A stretch of DNA of 64,000 bases from Janthinobacterium sp. J1-1 (GTDB lineage: Bacteria > Pseudomonadota > Gammaproteobacteria > Burkholderiales > Burkholderiaceae_D): positions 434,001 to 498,000 of the forward strand of contig NZ_CP132339.1 of the NCBI RefSeq assembly GCF_030944405.1, read 5' to 3'. Positions 1 to 10,389 of the stretch are shown one piece after another. The translations under genes and the position numbers were made by a program. A model generated the notes under the pieces. That model was not told where the DNA came from and did no database searches. It worked only from the letters and a program-made list of their open reading frames with translations. Positions within the stretch are counted from its first letter, which is position 1. Each line of letters begins with the position of its first letter.

Positions 1-1
1 C

Positions 2-268
2 AGCGCCACCGTGCTGGCGGCCGGCAAGCCGCAATTGATCGTGCCGTTCGCCTTCGACCAGCCCGACAATGCCGCGCGGCTGCGGCGCCTGGGCGTGGCC
101 GCCACGGTGCTGCCCGATGCGCCGCCGCGCGCCTGGACCCGCGCCCTGGCGGGCCTGCTGGAGGATCCCGCCGTCGCTGCCGCCTGCGCCAGGGTGGCGG
201 CGGCCATGGCCGCCGAAACACCGGCGGCCGGACAGATCGCCGACCTGATCGCGCAGCAAGCGGTGTGA
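2..268 (+). CDS. C-terminal end of a GT-B glycosyltransferase (cut by window edge)
   Basis: The reading frame is already open at the left edge, so only the last 88 residues are visible. They contain the GKP-x-x-x-x-P-x-x-x-DQPDNAARL pattern typical of the C-terminal sugar-nucleotide-binding half of UGT/MGT-type (GT1) glycosyltransferases, where the Asp-Gln pair contacts the sugar of the donor. The rest is an Ala-rich helical tail that matches the end of this family. The acceptor cannot be judged because the N-terminal half is missing. It is transcribed in the same direction as the following peptidase gene, 63 bp away. Confidence 0.72.
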   Translation, partial: SATVLAAGKPQLIVPFAFDQPDNAARLRRLGVAATVLPDAPPRAWTRALAGLLEDPAVAAACARVAAAMAAETPAAGQIADLIAQQAV

Positions 269-331
269 GTACAGCATCGCCGGCAATCGGAGTATCATGA
301 TCGCTTCCCAGCACCGCACCTTTTCGCCGCC

Positions 332-2143
332 ATGCAGACATCCGTTCACAGTAATCCCGCCTCCCGTTTGACGTCCTTGCGCGCCGCCATGCGCGACCAG
401 CAGATCGATGCCTTGATCGTGCCGTCGGCCGATCCGCATCTGTCCGAATACCTGCCGGCGCATTGGCAGGGCCGCGAATGGCTTTCGGGCTTTACGGGCT
501 CGGTCGGCACCCTGGTCGTCACGCAGGACTTTGCCGGCGTGTGGACCGATGGCCGCTACTGGGAGCAGGCGGAAAACGAACTGGCCGGCAGCGGCATCGA
601 GCTGAAAAAAATCCCGTCCGGCGCCAGCGTGCTGTTTATCAACTGGTTGGGCAGCACCATGCAAGCCGGCCAGACGGTGGCGGTCGACGGCGCCGTGCTG
701 GGCCTGGCCAATGCGCGCCTGCTGCAGCAGGCGCTGGTGGCAGGCGTCACGCTGCGCACCGATCTGGACCTGCTGAACACCGTATGGACCGATCGCCCGG
801 TGCTGCCCACCGCCGCCATCTTCGAGCATGGCGCGCCGTATCCGGCCCTGCCGCGTGCTGAAAAACTGGCGGCGCTGCGCGCGGCCATGACGGTGCACGG
901 CACCAGCCACCATATGATCTCCACGCTGGACGATATCGCGTACCTGTTCAACCTGCGCGGCGCCGACGTCAGCTACAACCCCGTGTTCCTGGCCCATGCG
1001 CTGGTGGGACCGGAGCGCGCCACCTTGTTTGTCGCCGACGGCAAGCTGCCTGCGGCCCTGCGCGCAGTGCTGGAACAGCAGGGCGTCGACGTGGCGCCCT
1101 ACGCGCAGGCCGCAAACGCGCTGGCGGCCTTGCCGGCCGGTGCCAGCCTGCTGCTCGACCCGCGCCGCGTCACGTACGGCACGCGCCAGGCGGTGGCCGG
1201 CGCCGTGCGCGTGATCGAGGCGATCAACCCCACCACCCTGGCCAAGTCGCGCAAGACCGACAGCGAAGCGGCCCATGTGCGCGCCGCGATGGAGCAGGAT
1301 GGCGCGGCCCTGTGCGAATTTTTCAGCTGGCTCGATACCACCCTGGCCGATCCGCAGCGCGCGCCGCTGACGGAAATCGGTGTCGACCAGCACCTGACGG
1401 CGGCACGCGCCCGGCGCAGCGGTTTTGTCAGCCCCAGTTTCGGCACCATCGCCGGCTTCAACGACCACGGCGCCATCATGCATTACCACGCGCAGGAAGG
1501 CAGCGAAGCGACCATCGCAGGCAATGGCCTGCTGCTGATCGATTCGGGCGGCCAGTACCTGGGCGGCACCACCGATATCACGCGCGTGGTGCCGGTGGGC
1601 GCCATCACCGCCGAACACAGGCGCGATTTCACGCTGGTCTTGCGCAGCATGATCGCGCTGTCGCGCGCGCAGTTCCCGCGCGGCGTGAAATCGCCCATGC
1701 TGGACGCCATCGCGCGCGCGCCGCTGTGGGCAGAGGGCATCGATTTCGGCCACGGCACCGGCCACGGCGTGGGCTTTTTCCTGAATGTCCACGAAGGACC
1801 GCAGTCGATCTCGCAATCAAGCCTGCCGGAGCCGCAGACGGCGATGGAGCCGGGCATGATCACGTCGGTCGAACCGGGCATCTACCGCCCCGGCCAATGG
1901 GGCATCCGCATCGAAAACCTGGTATTGAACGTGCCGGCCGGCTCGTCGCAGTTCGGCGAATTCCTGAAATTTGAAACGCTCACCCTGTGCCCGATCGACA
2001 CGCGCTGCATCGAACGCAGCCTGATGCGCGACGACGAGGCGGCCTGGCTGAACGACTATCACGCCATCGTGCGCGCGCGCCTGGCGCCGCACCTGGCAGG
2101 CGACGCCTTGGCGTGGCTGGAACAACGCACGGGAGCCATCTGA
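332..2143 (+). CDS. M24B family Xaa-Pro aminopeptidase (long, 603 aa)
   Basis: Predicted cytosolic metallo-aminopeptidase removing N-terminal residues that precede proline. The chain has two creatinase-like N-terminal domains (about 10-310) and a C-terminal pita-bread catalytic domain. The dinuclear metal ligands are visible: Asp in LLIDSGG (about 403), Asp in TTDITR (about 414), His in HGTGHGVG (about 475), Glu in SVEPGIY (about 513) and Glu in RIENL (about 527). At 603 residues it matches the long eukaryote-like aminopeptidase P subfamily rather than the 440-residue E. coli PepP. Its TGA overlaps the next start by one base (TGATG), so the two are translationally coupled. Confidence 0.93.
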   Translation: MQTSVHSNPASRLTSLRAAMRDQQIDALIVPSADPHLSEYLPAHWQGREWLSGFTGSVGTLVVTQDFAGVWTDGRYWEQAENELAGSGIELKKIPSGASVLFINWLGSTMQAGQTVAVDGAVLGLANARLLQQALVAGVTLRTDLDLLNTVWTDRPVLPTAAIFEHGAPYPALPRAEKLAALRAAMTVHGTSHHMISTLDDIAYLFNLRGADVSYNPVFLAHALVGPERATLFVADGKLPAALRAVLEQQGVDVAPYAQAANALAALPAGASLLLDPRRVTYGTRQAVAGAVRVIEAINPTTLAKSRKTDSEAAHVRAAMEQDGAALCEFFSWLDTTLADPQRAPLTEIGVDQHLTAARARRSGFVSPSFGTIAGFNDHGAIMHYHAQEGSEATIAGNGLLLIDSGGQYLGGTTDITRVVPVGAITAEHRRDFTLVLRSMIALSRAQFPRGVKSPMLDAIARAPLWAEGIDFGHGTGHGVGFFLNVHEGPQSISQSSLPEPQTAMEPGMITSVEPGIYRPGQWGIRIENLVLNVPAGSSQFGEFLKFETLTLCPIDTRCIERSLMRDDEAAWLNDYHAIVRARLAPHLAGDALAWLEQRTGAI

Positions 2144-2391
2144 TGCGATCGACACGCGCCACCTCCGCCATCGAGCGGCTCAAGGAACGCACCGGCAACC
2201 GCCTGTACACCATGGCGCGCACCGGCGACGAGCTGTTTTTCCTGACCGAGGGACCGGGCTTGCCGCCCTTGTGCGCGCCGCTGGAACTGGACGCCTTTGT
2301 CGCCTTTGTCAACGCGCTGGGGCCGCAAAAGGCGCGCCGGGTCAGCAAGCTCGATGTGGCGTTTGAAAAGCAGCTGAGCAAGAAACCGTAG
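2143..2391 (+). CDS. conserved small hypothetical protein (82 aa)
   Basis: Starts at the ATG inside the TGATG overlap with the peptidase stop, which argues for real translation in the operon. The product is a small basic soluble protein with no signal peptide or membrane segment. It has a predicted helix, a central beta-rich part (NRLYTMARTGDELFFLTEG) and a C-terminal helix with lysines. I do not recognise a family. It sits between the M24 peptidase and an MgtC-type protein, with only 3 bp to the next ATG. Function unknown. Confidence 0.7.
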   Translation: MRSTRATSAIERLKERTGNRLYTMARTGDELFFLTEGPGLPPLCAPLELDAFVAFVNALGPQKARRVSKLDVAFEKQLSKKP

Positions 2392-2394
2392 GCG

Positions 2395-3135
2395 ATGCCG
2401 ACCATCGACTTCCTGCGCGCCTACTGGTCGCCGGCCGAGCTGGCGACCAATGGCGTGATCCTGCTGAACCTGCTCGGCGCGCTGGCGCTGGGCCTGCTGG
2501 TGGGTTACGAGCGCTCGTATCACGGGCGCGCGGCGGGCATGCGCACCTACGGCCTGGTATGCATGGCGTCGGCCGCGCTGACGGTGCTGGGCGGCTATCC
2601 GGAGTTCTGGTACGGCGGCCATGGCAGCATCGTCGGCAGCGACCCCACGCGCGTGATCCAGGGCATTGTCACCGGCGTGGGCTTTTTGGGCGCCGGCGTG
2701 ATCATGCGCGAAGGCTTCAATATCAGCGGCCTGACGACGGCCGCCTCGATCTGGGCCTCGTCGGTGATCGGCATCATGGTCGGCATCGGCTTTTACCTGT
2801 CGGCCATGGGCCTGGCCTTCCTGTGCGCGATGGCGATGATTTTTCTGTCAAAATTGGAGAACTGGCTGCCCTCGCGCCATGCCGTGGCCATTACCATGCG
2901 CTTCAAGCGCGACTTCGTGCCACGCGAAGATGCGCTGCGGCGCATGGCCGCCAAGCGCGGCTACGACATCGCGGGCGGCTCGCTGACCATCGGCAGCACC
3001 GACGGCATGCAGGAATGGCGTTTCGTCGCCATCGCGCATGGCAAGAACACGGGCGCCAGCCTGTCCGCCATGTCGGCCGAGCTGGCCGCTTTCGACGGCA
3101 TCGCCGGCTTCCAGCTGTCGCATGCCCGCAACTAA
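2395..3135 (+). CDS. MgtC/SapB family inner-membrane protein
   Basis: 246 residues. The N-terminal part (about 15-155) has four to five hydrophobic segments and the MgtC signature LALGLLVGYERSY, with AAGMRTYGL and GVGFLGAGVI following. The last 90 residues form a soluble ACT-like tail. MgtC proteins are linked to growth under Mg2+ limitation and to modulation of F-type ATPase, and several homologues have unrelated or unknown roles, so the substrate is not assigned. It begins 3 bp after the stop of the 82-aa protein and belongs to the same operon. Confidence 0.9.
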   Translation: MPTIDFLRAYWSPAELATNGVILLNLLGALALGLLVGYERSYHGRAAGMRTYGLVCMASAALTVLGGYPEFWYGGHGSIVGSDPTRVIQGIVTGVGFLGAGVIMREGFNISGLTTAASIWASSVIGIMVGIGFYLSAMGLAFLCAMAMIFLSKLENWLPSRHAVAITMRFKRDFVPREDALRRMAAKRGYDIAGGSLTIGSTDGMQEWRFVAIAHGKNTGASLSAMSAELAAFDGIAGFQLSHARN

Positions 3136-3149
3136 GACAAGGTAGACAA

Positions 3150-3737
3150 ATGATCATGGATGCACAGGCCCAAGCCGTACTCGATTTCTGGTTTCTCGCC
3201 CCCGACAATCCCGGCCACGGCCAGTCGCGCGCCGAATGGTTCCGCAAGGACGACGCCTTCGACGCGCAGATCCGCGAGCGCTTCGGCGCGCTGATCGACA
3301 CCGCCATCGATGGCGGCCTGCGCGACTGGGCCGCCACGCCGCGCGGCGCGCTGGCCCTGATCCTGGTGCTCGACCAATTTACGCGCAATGTGTACCGCGA
3401 CACGCCGCGCGCGTTTGCCGGCGATCCGCAGGCCCTGGAACTGGCCGTGGCGCTCACGCAAAGCGGCCAGGACCAGCAGCTGGAGCCGACCTTGCGCGCG
3501 TTTGTCTACATGCCTTTCGAGCATGCGGAAGACCTGGTGATGCAGGCGCGCGCGGTGGAGCTGTTCCAGCTGCTGGCGCAGGCGCGCGAAGGCTACGAGA
3601 GCATGCTCGATTATGCCCAGCGCCATCAGGAAGTGATTGCCCGCTTCGGCCGCTTCCCGCACCGTAACGCCATCCTTGGCCGCGACTCCACGCCGGAAGA
3701 ACGCGCGTTCCTGCAGCAGCCGGGTTCCCGCTTTTAA
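3150..3737 (+). CDS. DUF924 family protein
   Basis: 195 residues with the DUF924 hallmarks: VLDFWF near the N-terminus, EWFRKDDAFD, LILVLDQFTRNVYR, AFVYMPFEHAED and FGRFPHRNAILGR. This all-helical fold resembles tetratricopeptide arrangements and its biochemical role is not established. Two in-frame ATGs (3150 and 3156) are possible and only a weak AAGG precedes them. It follows mgtC by 14 bp and precedes the DUF2520 gene by 5 bp, so the four genes from the peptidase onward look like one transcription unit. Confidence 0.88.
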   Translation: MIMDAQAQAVLDFWFLAPDNPGHGQSRAEWFRKDDAFDAQIRERFGALIDTAIDGGLRDWAATPRGALALILVLDQFTRNVYRDTPRAFAGDPQALELAVALTQSGQDQQLEPTLRAFVYMPFEHAEDLVMQARAVELFQLLAQAREGYESMLDYAQRHQEVIARFGRFPHRNAILGRDSTPEERAFLQQPGSRF

Positions 3738-3742
3738 CCAGC

Positions 3743-4570
3743 ATGAACGTGATCTTCAATATCATCGGCGCCGGCCATGTGGGCCGGGTGCTGGGCCGCC
3801 TGTTGGCCGGCGTGGAAGGCATCGCGGTGCAGGACGTGCTGACGCGCTCGATGGAGTCGGCGCGCGATGCCGTCGATTTTATCGGCGCGGGGACACCGGT
3901 CGACACTTATGCCGCCTTGCGGCGCGCCGACGTCACCATGCTGGCCGTCTCGGACGACCAGATCGTGCCGGCCTGCGCGGCGCTGGTGGCCGAGGGCGGG
4001 CAAGGCGGCGCGATCGTGTTTCACTGCAGCGGCGCGCTGGCGTCCAGCCTGCTGCTGGCGGCCACGCAGGCCGGCGCCTCGGTCGCCAGCGTGCATCCGA
4101 TCCGCAGCTTTGCCGACCCAGGCCAGGTGGCGGGCAGTTTTGACGGCACCTATTGCGGCATCGAGGGTGATCCGCTGGCGCTGGCCTTTTTGACGCCGGC
4201 CTTGACCGCCATCGGCGCGCGCCCGGTGCCGATAGCCGCCGCCGCCAAGACCCTGTATCACTCAGCCGCCGTGTTCGCCAGCAATTACCTGGTGACGGTG
4301 CTCGACGCCTCGCTGCGCGCCTACCAGGCGGCCGGCATTCCGGAAGCGGTGGCGCGCGAGCTGGCCGGCCCGCTGGTGACGGAAACGGTGGCCAATGTGC
4401 TGCGCCTGGGCGCGGCGCCGGCGCTGACCGGTCCGATCGCACGCGGCGACATGGCCACCGTGGCGCGCCAGCAGCAGGCGGTGGCGCAGTGGGATGCGGC
4501 CACCGGCGACTTGTATGCGGCGCTGGTGGCGCCTACCGTGGACCTGGCCCGGCGCAAGCGCGGGCAGTAA
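3743..4570 (+). CDS. Rossmann-like and DUF2520 domain protein (predicted NAD(P)-dependent oxidoreductase)
   Basis: 275 residues. The N-terminal Rossmann domain opens with IIGAGHVGRVLGRLL (GxGxxG type), and the segment ADVTMLAVSDDQI follows the usual beta-alpha-beta order. The C-terminal half (about 145-265) is the helical DUF2520 domain with KTLYHSAAVFASNYLV, similar to the dimerising domain of 6-phosphogluconate dehydrogenase-like enzymes. Substrate unknown. The stop codon ends at 4570 and the stop of the convergent cyclase gene begins at 4571, so no terminator fits between them. Confidence 0.87.
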   Translation: MNVIFNIIGAGHVGRVLGRLLAGVEGIAVQDVLTRSMESARDAVDFIGAGTPVDTYAALRRADVTMLAVSDDQIVPACAALVAEGGQGGAIVFHCSGALASSLLLAATQAGASVASVHPIRSFADPGQVAGSFDGTYCGIEGDPLALAFLTPALTAIGARPVPIAAAAKTLYHSAAVFASNYLVTVLDASLRAYQAAGIPEAVARELAGPLVTETVANVLRLGAAPALTGPIARGDMATVARQQQAVAQWDAATGDLYAALVAPTVDLARRKRGQ

Positions 4571-6034
4571 TCAAGCCGCTGCCACGCGGTTGCGGCCGGC
4601 CTCCTTGGCCTGGTACAGAGCGCTGTCGGCGCGTGAAAAGAAGGCCGATTCGCTGTCGTCATGCCGGTATTCGGTCACGCCCAGGCTGATGGTCACCGGC
4701 ACTTGCGGCTGGGGCAGGCCGAAATCGTGGCCGGCGACGGCCGCGCGCAAGGCTTCGGCCACTTGCATCGCCTGCGCCAGGCTGCAATTGTTCAGCAGCA
4801 CCAGGTATTCCTCGCCGCCCCAGCGCGTGATGACGTCGCTCTCGCGCACGGTGGCGCGCGCCACGTCGGCCACGCCCAGGATCACCTTGTCGCCCCACAG
4901 GTGGCCATGCGTGTCGTTCACGCGCTTGAAGAAATCGATATCGAACAGGATGGCCGACATGGGCTGGGCCGTGCGCTTGGACAGCAGCATGGCGCGCTGG
5001 AACAGCAGTTCCAGCGACTTGCGGTTCAGCAAGCCTGTCAGCGCGTCGGTGGAGGCGATGCGCTCGATGCGCTGCTGGTAGCGGTTCACCGTCAGCAAGG
5101 TCAGCAGCAGCACCAGCAGGGTCACGCCAAAGCTGATGGCCAGGTTCAGGATGAACACGCTTTGCAGCGACTTGACCTCATCGCTGACATTTTGCTCGAC
5201 CACCAGGTACCAGCCCAGTTCCGGGATATGGCGCGAGTTGACGAGGATTTGCGCGTGCTCGAACTGGTAGGACAAATGGGTCGGTTCGGTCTGCCGGTTG
5301 AGAATCTGGCCGGCGATCTCGCGCACGCCGGGCAGGCTGCGGATATTGCCCTGGCCACGGTGGCTGTCGCGCATGCTTTTTCCAGCAAGCACGATGGCGC
5401 CCTTGCCGTCGACAAAATAGATATTGCGGTGAAAGCGCGCCTGGTAGCGGTCGATGATATGGCTCATGGTGGCCAGGGTCAGGCCGATGCCGGTGGCGCC
5501 GATAAAGCGCCCGTCGTAGTCATGGACGCGGTGGTTGATGAAGATCGTCATGCTGTCGCGGTTGGCCATGTCGATATCGACATTGGTTTCATAGTCCGCG
5601 TTCTTCATGTCGCGCACGCGGTAGTACCAGACGTCGCGCTCGGCTTTCGGGCTGACGGATTTGAGCGTGCCTTCGGCGTAATAATATTTGCTGCTCTTGT
5701 CGGAAATCAGGAAGCTGGTGATGGCGCCGTATTTCTTTTTTACTTCGGCCAGGTAGCGCACGATTTGCCGGCTGTCGTTTTCGCCGGCCAGTATCCAGTC
5801 GCGCACGAAGGTGTCGTGCGCCATCAGCGAGGAGATAAAGACAGGGCGCAACATGTCTTTCTGGATCTCGGAATAGATATTGTCGCCCGTCAGCGGCAAG
5901 GTCTGGTCGGCGATGCCGTGTTCGATGGCCTTGCGCGACGCCAGGTAACTGGCCATGCTGGTGGCGACGAAGCCGGCCGCCAGGATCAAGGTCAGCAGGA
6001 GCAGCAAACGGTATTTGTTCGACAAGAGACGCAT
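4571..6034 (-). CDS. membrane diguanylate cyclase with Cache-type sensor domain
   Basis: 487 residues from the ATG at 6034 (MRLLSNKY). A longer open frame to 6364 exists, but its extra 110 residues are not protein-like. TM1 spans about 7-27, a periplasmic double-Cache-like region about 30-290, and TM2 about 293-314. The GGDEF domain carries the active-site variant GGEEY (about 404). An RESD five residues before it fits the inhibitory I-site RxxD. It is therefore a predicted active c-di-GMP synthase with product inhibition, sensing a periplasmic ligand. No EAL domain is present. Confidence 0.92.
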   Translation of the reverse strand: MRLLSNKYRLLLLLTLILAAGFVATSMASYLASRKAIEHGIADQTLPLTGDNIYSEIQKDMLRPVFISSLMAHDTFVRDWILAGENDSRQIVRYLAEVKKKYGAITSFLISDKSSKYYYAEGTLKSVSPKAERDVWYYRVRDMKNADYETNVDIDMANRDSMTIFINHRVHDYDGRFIGATGIGLTLATMSHIIDRYQARFHRNIYFVDGKGAIVLAGKSMRDSHRGQGNIRSLPGVREIAGQILNRQTEPTHLSYQFEHAQILVNSRHIPELGWYLVVEQNVSDEVKSLQSVFILNLAISFGVTLLVLLLTLLTVNRYQQRIERIASTDALTGLLNRKSLELLFQRAMLLSKRTAQPMSAILFDIDFFKRVNDTHGHLWGDKVILGVADVARATVRESDVITRWGGEEYLVLLNNCSLAQAMQVAEALRAAVAGHDFGLPQPQVPVTISLGVTEYRHDDSESAFFSRADSALYQAKEAGRNRVAAA

Positions 6035-6291
6035 GGAGGTTCTGAAAGGTCGGGCTGGCGCGCGCAAGGCAAAAGTATGCAGCAGCGTTTGTATTGATGC
6101 AATGCTAACGGGCAATCTTGAAAGGAAGAACAGGCAATCAGCGGCCAGATAACCACAACTTACCAAATAAAAGCGCCGCGTTGTCGACAAAGGTGCCGAT
6201 TGGAAATAACATTTGAAGCTGGGAATCAAGCGCACCGCCCCAGTCATGGCGCCTGCTTCAGGCGCGAGACAGCACGCGCAGGGAGTGTTCC

Positions 6292-6654
6292 ATGTTATTT
6301 TTAAAGACGACGTCCAGCAGCAAGGCGCCCGGCATTTATGAGGTCGATATCGCCGCCAAGCCACCCGGCAAGACCTTCGGCGTATTCCTTGCCACCAATC
6401 CCGACCATGCGCCGCAAGCCTTGCTCGATCAGCTGGCGGCGCTGGGCTTTGGCAATGTTTACAGTTCGTCGTATCTGCACAAGGATGGCTGCCAGGTGCT
6501 GGACCTGCATTTCCAGAAAGACGGCACCGACATCTTCAAGGGCTGGAAAAGCGAAGAATGCGTGCAAAACCTGGCCGACATCACAGCCCTGTTCGCGCAG
6601 CATGGCATCGCCATTACGCCGCGCGTGATGACGATGGCGGAAGCGTATTCCTGA
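6292..6654 (+). CDS. hypothetical protein (120 aa)
   Basis: Small soluble protein without signal peptide or membrane segment, start ATG at 6292. It is predicted to be alpha/beta, with alternating strands and helices (YEVDIAAKPPGKTFGVFLAT, LLDQLAALGFGNVYSSSYL, VLDLHFQKDGTDIFKGWKSEE). I do not recognise a family. It stands alone between the divergent cyclase gene and a phased CTTAAG array. Codon usage and third-position GC resemble the core genes around it. Confidence 0.65.
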   Translation: MLFLKTTSSSKAPGIYEVDIAAKPPGKTFGVFLATNPDHAPQALLDQLAALGFGNVYSSSYLHKDGCQVLDLHFQKDGTDIFKGWKSEECVQNLADITALFAQHGIAITPRVMTMAEAYS

Positions 6655-6666
6655 AGATCTATTTTT

Positions 6667-6702
6667 CTTAGTTCTCTTAAGTTTCGCTTAAGTTAGCTTA
6701 AC
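6667..6702 (+). promoter_or_regulatory. phased CTTAAG repeats, PmrA/QseB/BqsR-type response-regulator box
   Basis: Four similar hexamers lie about one helical turn apart: CTTAGT (6667), CTTAAG (6676), CTTAAG (6687) and CTTAAC (6697). The middle pair is exactly CTTAAG-N5-CTTAAG, the published PmrA-box layout. It lies 163 bp upstream of the outer-membrane barrel gene and directly after the 120-aa gene. The sites are seen directly. The regulator is inferred. Confidence 0.6.
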
Positions 6703-6864
6703 TTGGCTCATTTCTGCCTTATTTCCAGTTGGACTGCCTGGCTTACATCTCGTCACATTTCTTACGGAATGGAGACGGACGTGTGTTTTTCACAGTGCTA
6801 TTGTGGACACATCGCATTTCGCTGAACTGCGAATCCAGGCAATTCAACTTATTTAAGAGAGAAC

Positions 6865-7446
6865 ATGATGAAAAAGATCCTGTTTGCAATGATCGCATCC
6901 GCAACCGCCCTGTCCGCCATGAGCGCGGCCCATGCCGAAGGTCCCTACGTCGGTGTCGGCGTCACCGCCAACCGTTATGATTTCAGTGTCCCGGGTGCCA
7001 CCAGCGCCGACAACCACAGCGGCGCCAAGGCCGGCGGCAAGGTCTTTGCCGGTTACGACCTGAACCAGACCTGGGCGGTCGAGGGCGGTTATGCCGACTT
7101 CGGCAGCAAGGACTACAGCTACGTCAATGGCGCCGGCGCCGGCGGCAATGTGAAAAGCGATTCGCACGGCTACTACCTGGCCGGCAAGGCCACCATGCCC
7201 GTTACTGAAAAAGTCGGCGTGTTCGGCAAGCTTGGTGTCGCCCGCGTCGACAACAGCCTGAGCGGCTCCGGCCTGTCGACCGGCATCCGCGGCGAGAACA
7301 AGACCGGCGTGTATGCCTCGCTGGGCGCGCAGTACGCCATCAACGAGAAAGTCTCGCTGACGGCGGAAGTGGAACACTTCGGCAAGAGCGCGGATCAAGG
7401 CCACAAGGCTACCGGCCTGGCAGTTGGCGCCCGCTACAATTTTTAA
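6865..7446 (+). CDS. outer-membrane beta-barrel protein (opacity/OmpA-like porin fold)
   Basis: 193 residues with a clear signal peptide (MMKKILFAMIASATALS, cleavage after AHA at about 24). The mature part alternates amphipathic strands and Gly-rich turns (GPYVGVGVTANRYDF, KVFAGYDLNQTWAVEGGYADFG) and ends in aromatic F at the C-terminus (GARYNF), the signal for BAM-dependent outer-membrane insertion. The length fits an eight-stranded barrel of the OmpA/OprF N-terminal or opacity type. No peptidoglycan-binding domain follows. GAGAG precedes the ATG. Phased CTTAAG boxes lie upstream. Confidence 0.88.
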   Translation: MMKKILFAMIASATALSAMSAAHAEGPYVGVGVTANRYDFSVPGATSADNHSGAKAGGKVFAGYDLNQTWAVEGGYADFGSKDYSYVNGAGAGGNVKSDSHGYYLAGKATMPVTEKVGVFGKLGVARVDNSLSGSGLSTGIRGENKTGVYASLGAQYAINEKVSLTAEVEHFGKSADQGHKATGLAVGARYNF

Positions 7447-7464
7447 TTTGTAGCAGTGCTGAAA

Positions 7465-7496
7465 AAAAAGGCAGTCACCAAGGTGACTGCCTTTTT
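7465..7496. terminator. bidirectional rho-independent terminator
   Basis: Ten GC-containing base pairs (GGCAGTCACC/GGTGACTGCC) with a two-base loop are flanked by A5 on the left and T5 on the right. It serves both convergent genes, the barrel protein on + and ettA on -. Confidence 0.9.
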
Positions 7497-7516
7497 GCAT
7501 TGCATGACCGTAAAAC

Positions 7517-9187
<1,671 letters not shown>

Positions 9188-9265
9188 TAGAAATCTCGGG
9201 TGTTATACAAAGACGAACAGGATACGGTAAACGCCCGCTTCCGGCCAGCGTTGTCCGTCAACAAG

Positions 9266-10150
9266 CTAAGCCGCCAGGCGGGCCCGGCGCGACATCCACA
9301 GCCCTTCGCAGGCATACAGCGCCAGCGCGGCCCAGATCACCATAAAGCCCAGCATGCGCTCCTGGGTGAACGACTCATGGAAGACCCAGACGCCGATCAG
9401 CAGCTGGCCGGTGGGGGCGATATATTGCAGCAGGCCCAGCACGGCCAGCGGCAGGCGCCGCGCGCCGGCCGCAAACATCAGCAGCGGAATCGCCGTGATC
9501 GGGCCGGAAGCCAGCAGCAGCGCGCGGGTGCCGTTCGAGTCCGTATTGACGAAGCCGCTCTGGCCATGCCAGGTCAGCCACAGCATATAGGCCAGCGCCA
9601 GCGGGAACAGGATCATCGTCTCGAACGACAGGCCTTCCAGCGCGCCCAGCGCGGCCGTCTTGCGCAGCAGGCCGTAGCCGCCAAAGGTGGCCGCCAGCAG
9701 CAGGGCGATCCATGGCACTTGCCCCGCCTGCCAGGTCAGCCAGGCCACGCCACAGGCGGCCAGCGCGATGGCCAGCCATTGCGCCCGGCGCAGGCGTTCG
9801 TGCAGCAGCAGGAAGCCCAGCATCACATTGATCAGCGGCGTAATGAAATAGCCGAGGCTGGCGTCGACCACATGGCCGTTGTTGACGGCCCAGATATAGA
9901 TGAACCAGTTGGCCGACAATAAAAACGCGCTGGCAACGAAGCTGGCCACCACCTTCGGCTGGCTTTTCAAGGTACGCAGCCAGCCCCACTGGCGGCGCAC
10001 GGTCAGCATGATGCCGAGGAACAGCAGCGACCAGACCATGCGGTGGGCGAGGATTTCCTGCGGTGCGACTTCTTCCAGGGCATGGAAGTACAGTGGAAAC
10101 AGGCCCCAGCACAAAAAGGCGAGCGAGGCGTACAACATGCCTGGATTCAT
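9266..10150 (-). CDS. rarD: EamA-family transporter RarD
   Basis: 294 residues from the ATG at 10150 (MNPGMLYASL). The frame stays open upstream, but the added 57 residues are not hydrophobic and do not fit the family. About ten transmembrane helices form two EamA repeats. RarD-typical motifs are FLCWGLFPLYFHAL at the start, EILAHRMVWSLLFL and LGFMVIWAALALY at the end. RarD proteins are drug/metabolite superfamily members originally linked to chloramphenicol sensitivity. The natural substrate is not known. Confidence 0.9.
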   Translation of the reverse strand: MNPGMLYASLAFLCWGLFPLYFHALEEVAPQEILAHRMVWSLLFLGIMLTVRRQWGWLRTLKSQPKVVASFVASAFLLSANWFIYIWAVNNGHVVDASLGYFITPLINVMLGFLLLHERLRRAQWLAIALAACGVAWLTWQAGQVPWIALLLAATFGGYGLLRKTAALGALEGLSFETMILFPLALAYMLWLTWHGQSGFVNTDSNGTRALLLASGPITAIPLLMFAAGARRLPLAVLGLLQYIAPTGQLLIGVWVFHESFTQERMLGFMVIWAALALYACEGLWMSRRARLAA

Positions 10151-10389
10151 GATTGGCTTCACAAAGAGAGTAGACAGTCTGTCATTATCGCTGAAATCAA
10201 TATGCCCTGCCGGGCGGCACCGGGGCAGCGTAGAATGGCAACAAATCGAGGGCCGCGACGCCGCGCACAAGTGCATCGCAGCCAAAAACAAACGACCTTG
10301 GGGCAGCCCGGAATCATGCAAAAATACTCTTGCTATTTGCTAATACCTATCATATTGTGCGATGCAACAAAACAAAAACGGGTGCAACC

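Noticed and set aside
4571..6364. 597-residue version of the diguanylate cyclase
   Set aside because: The extra 110 residues are Cys/Arg-rich and unlike any Cache sensor. ATG 6034 begins directly before TM1.
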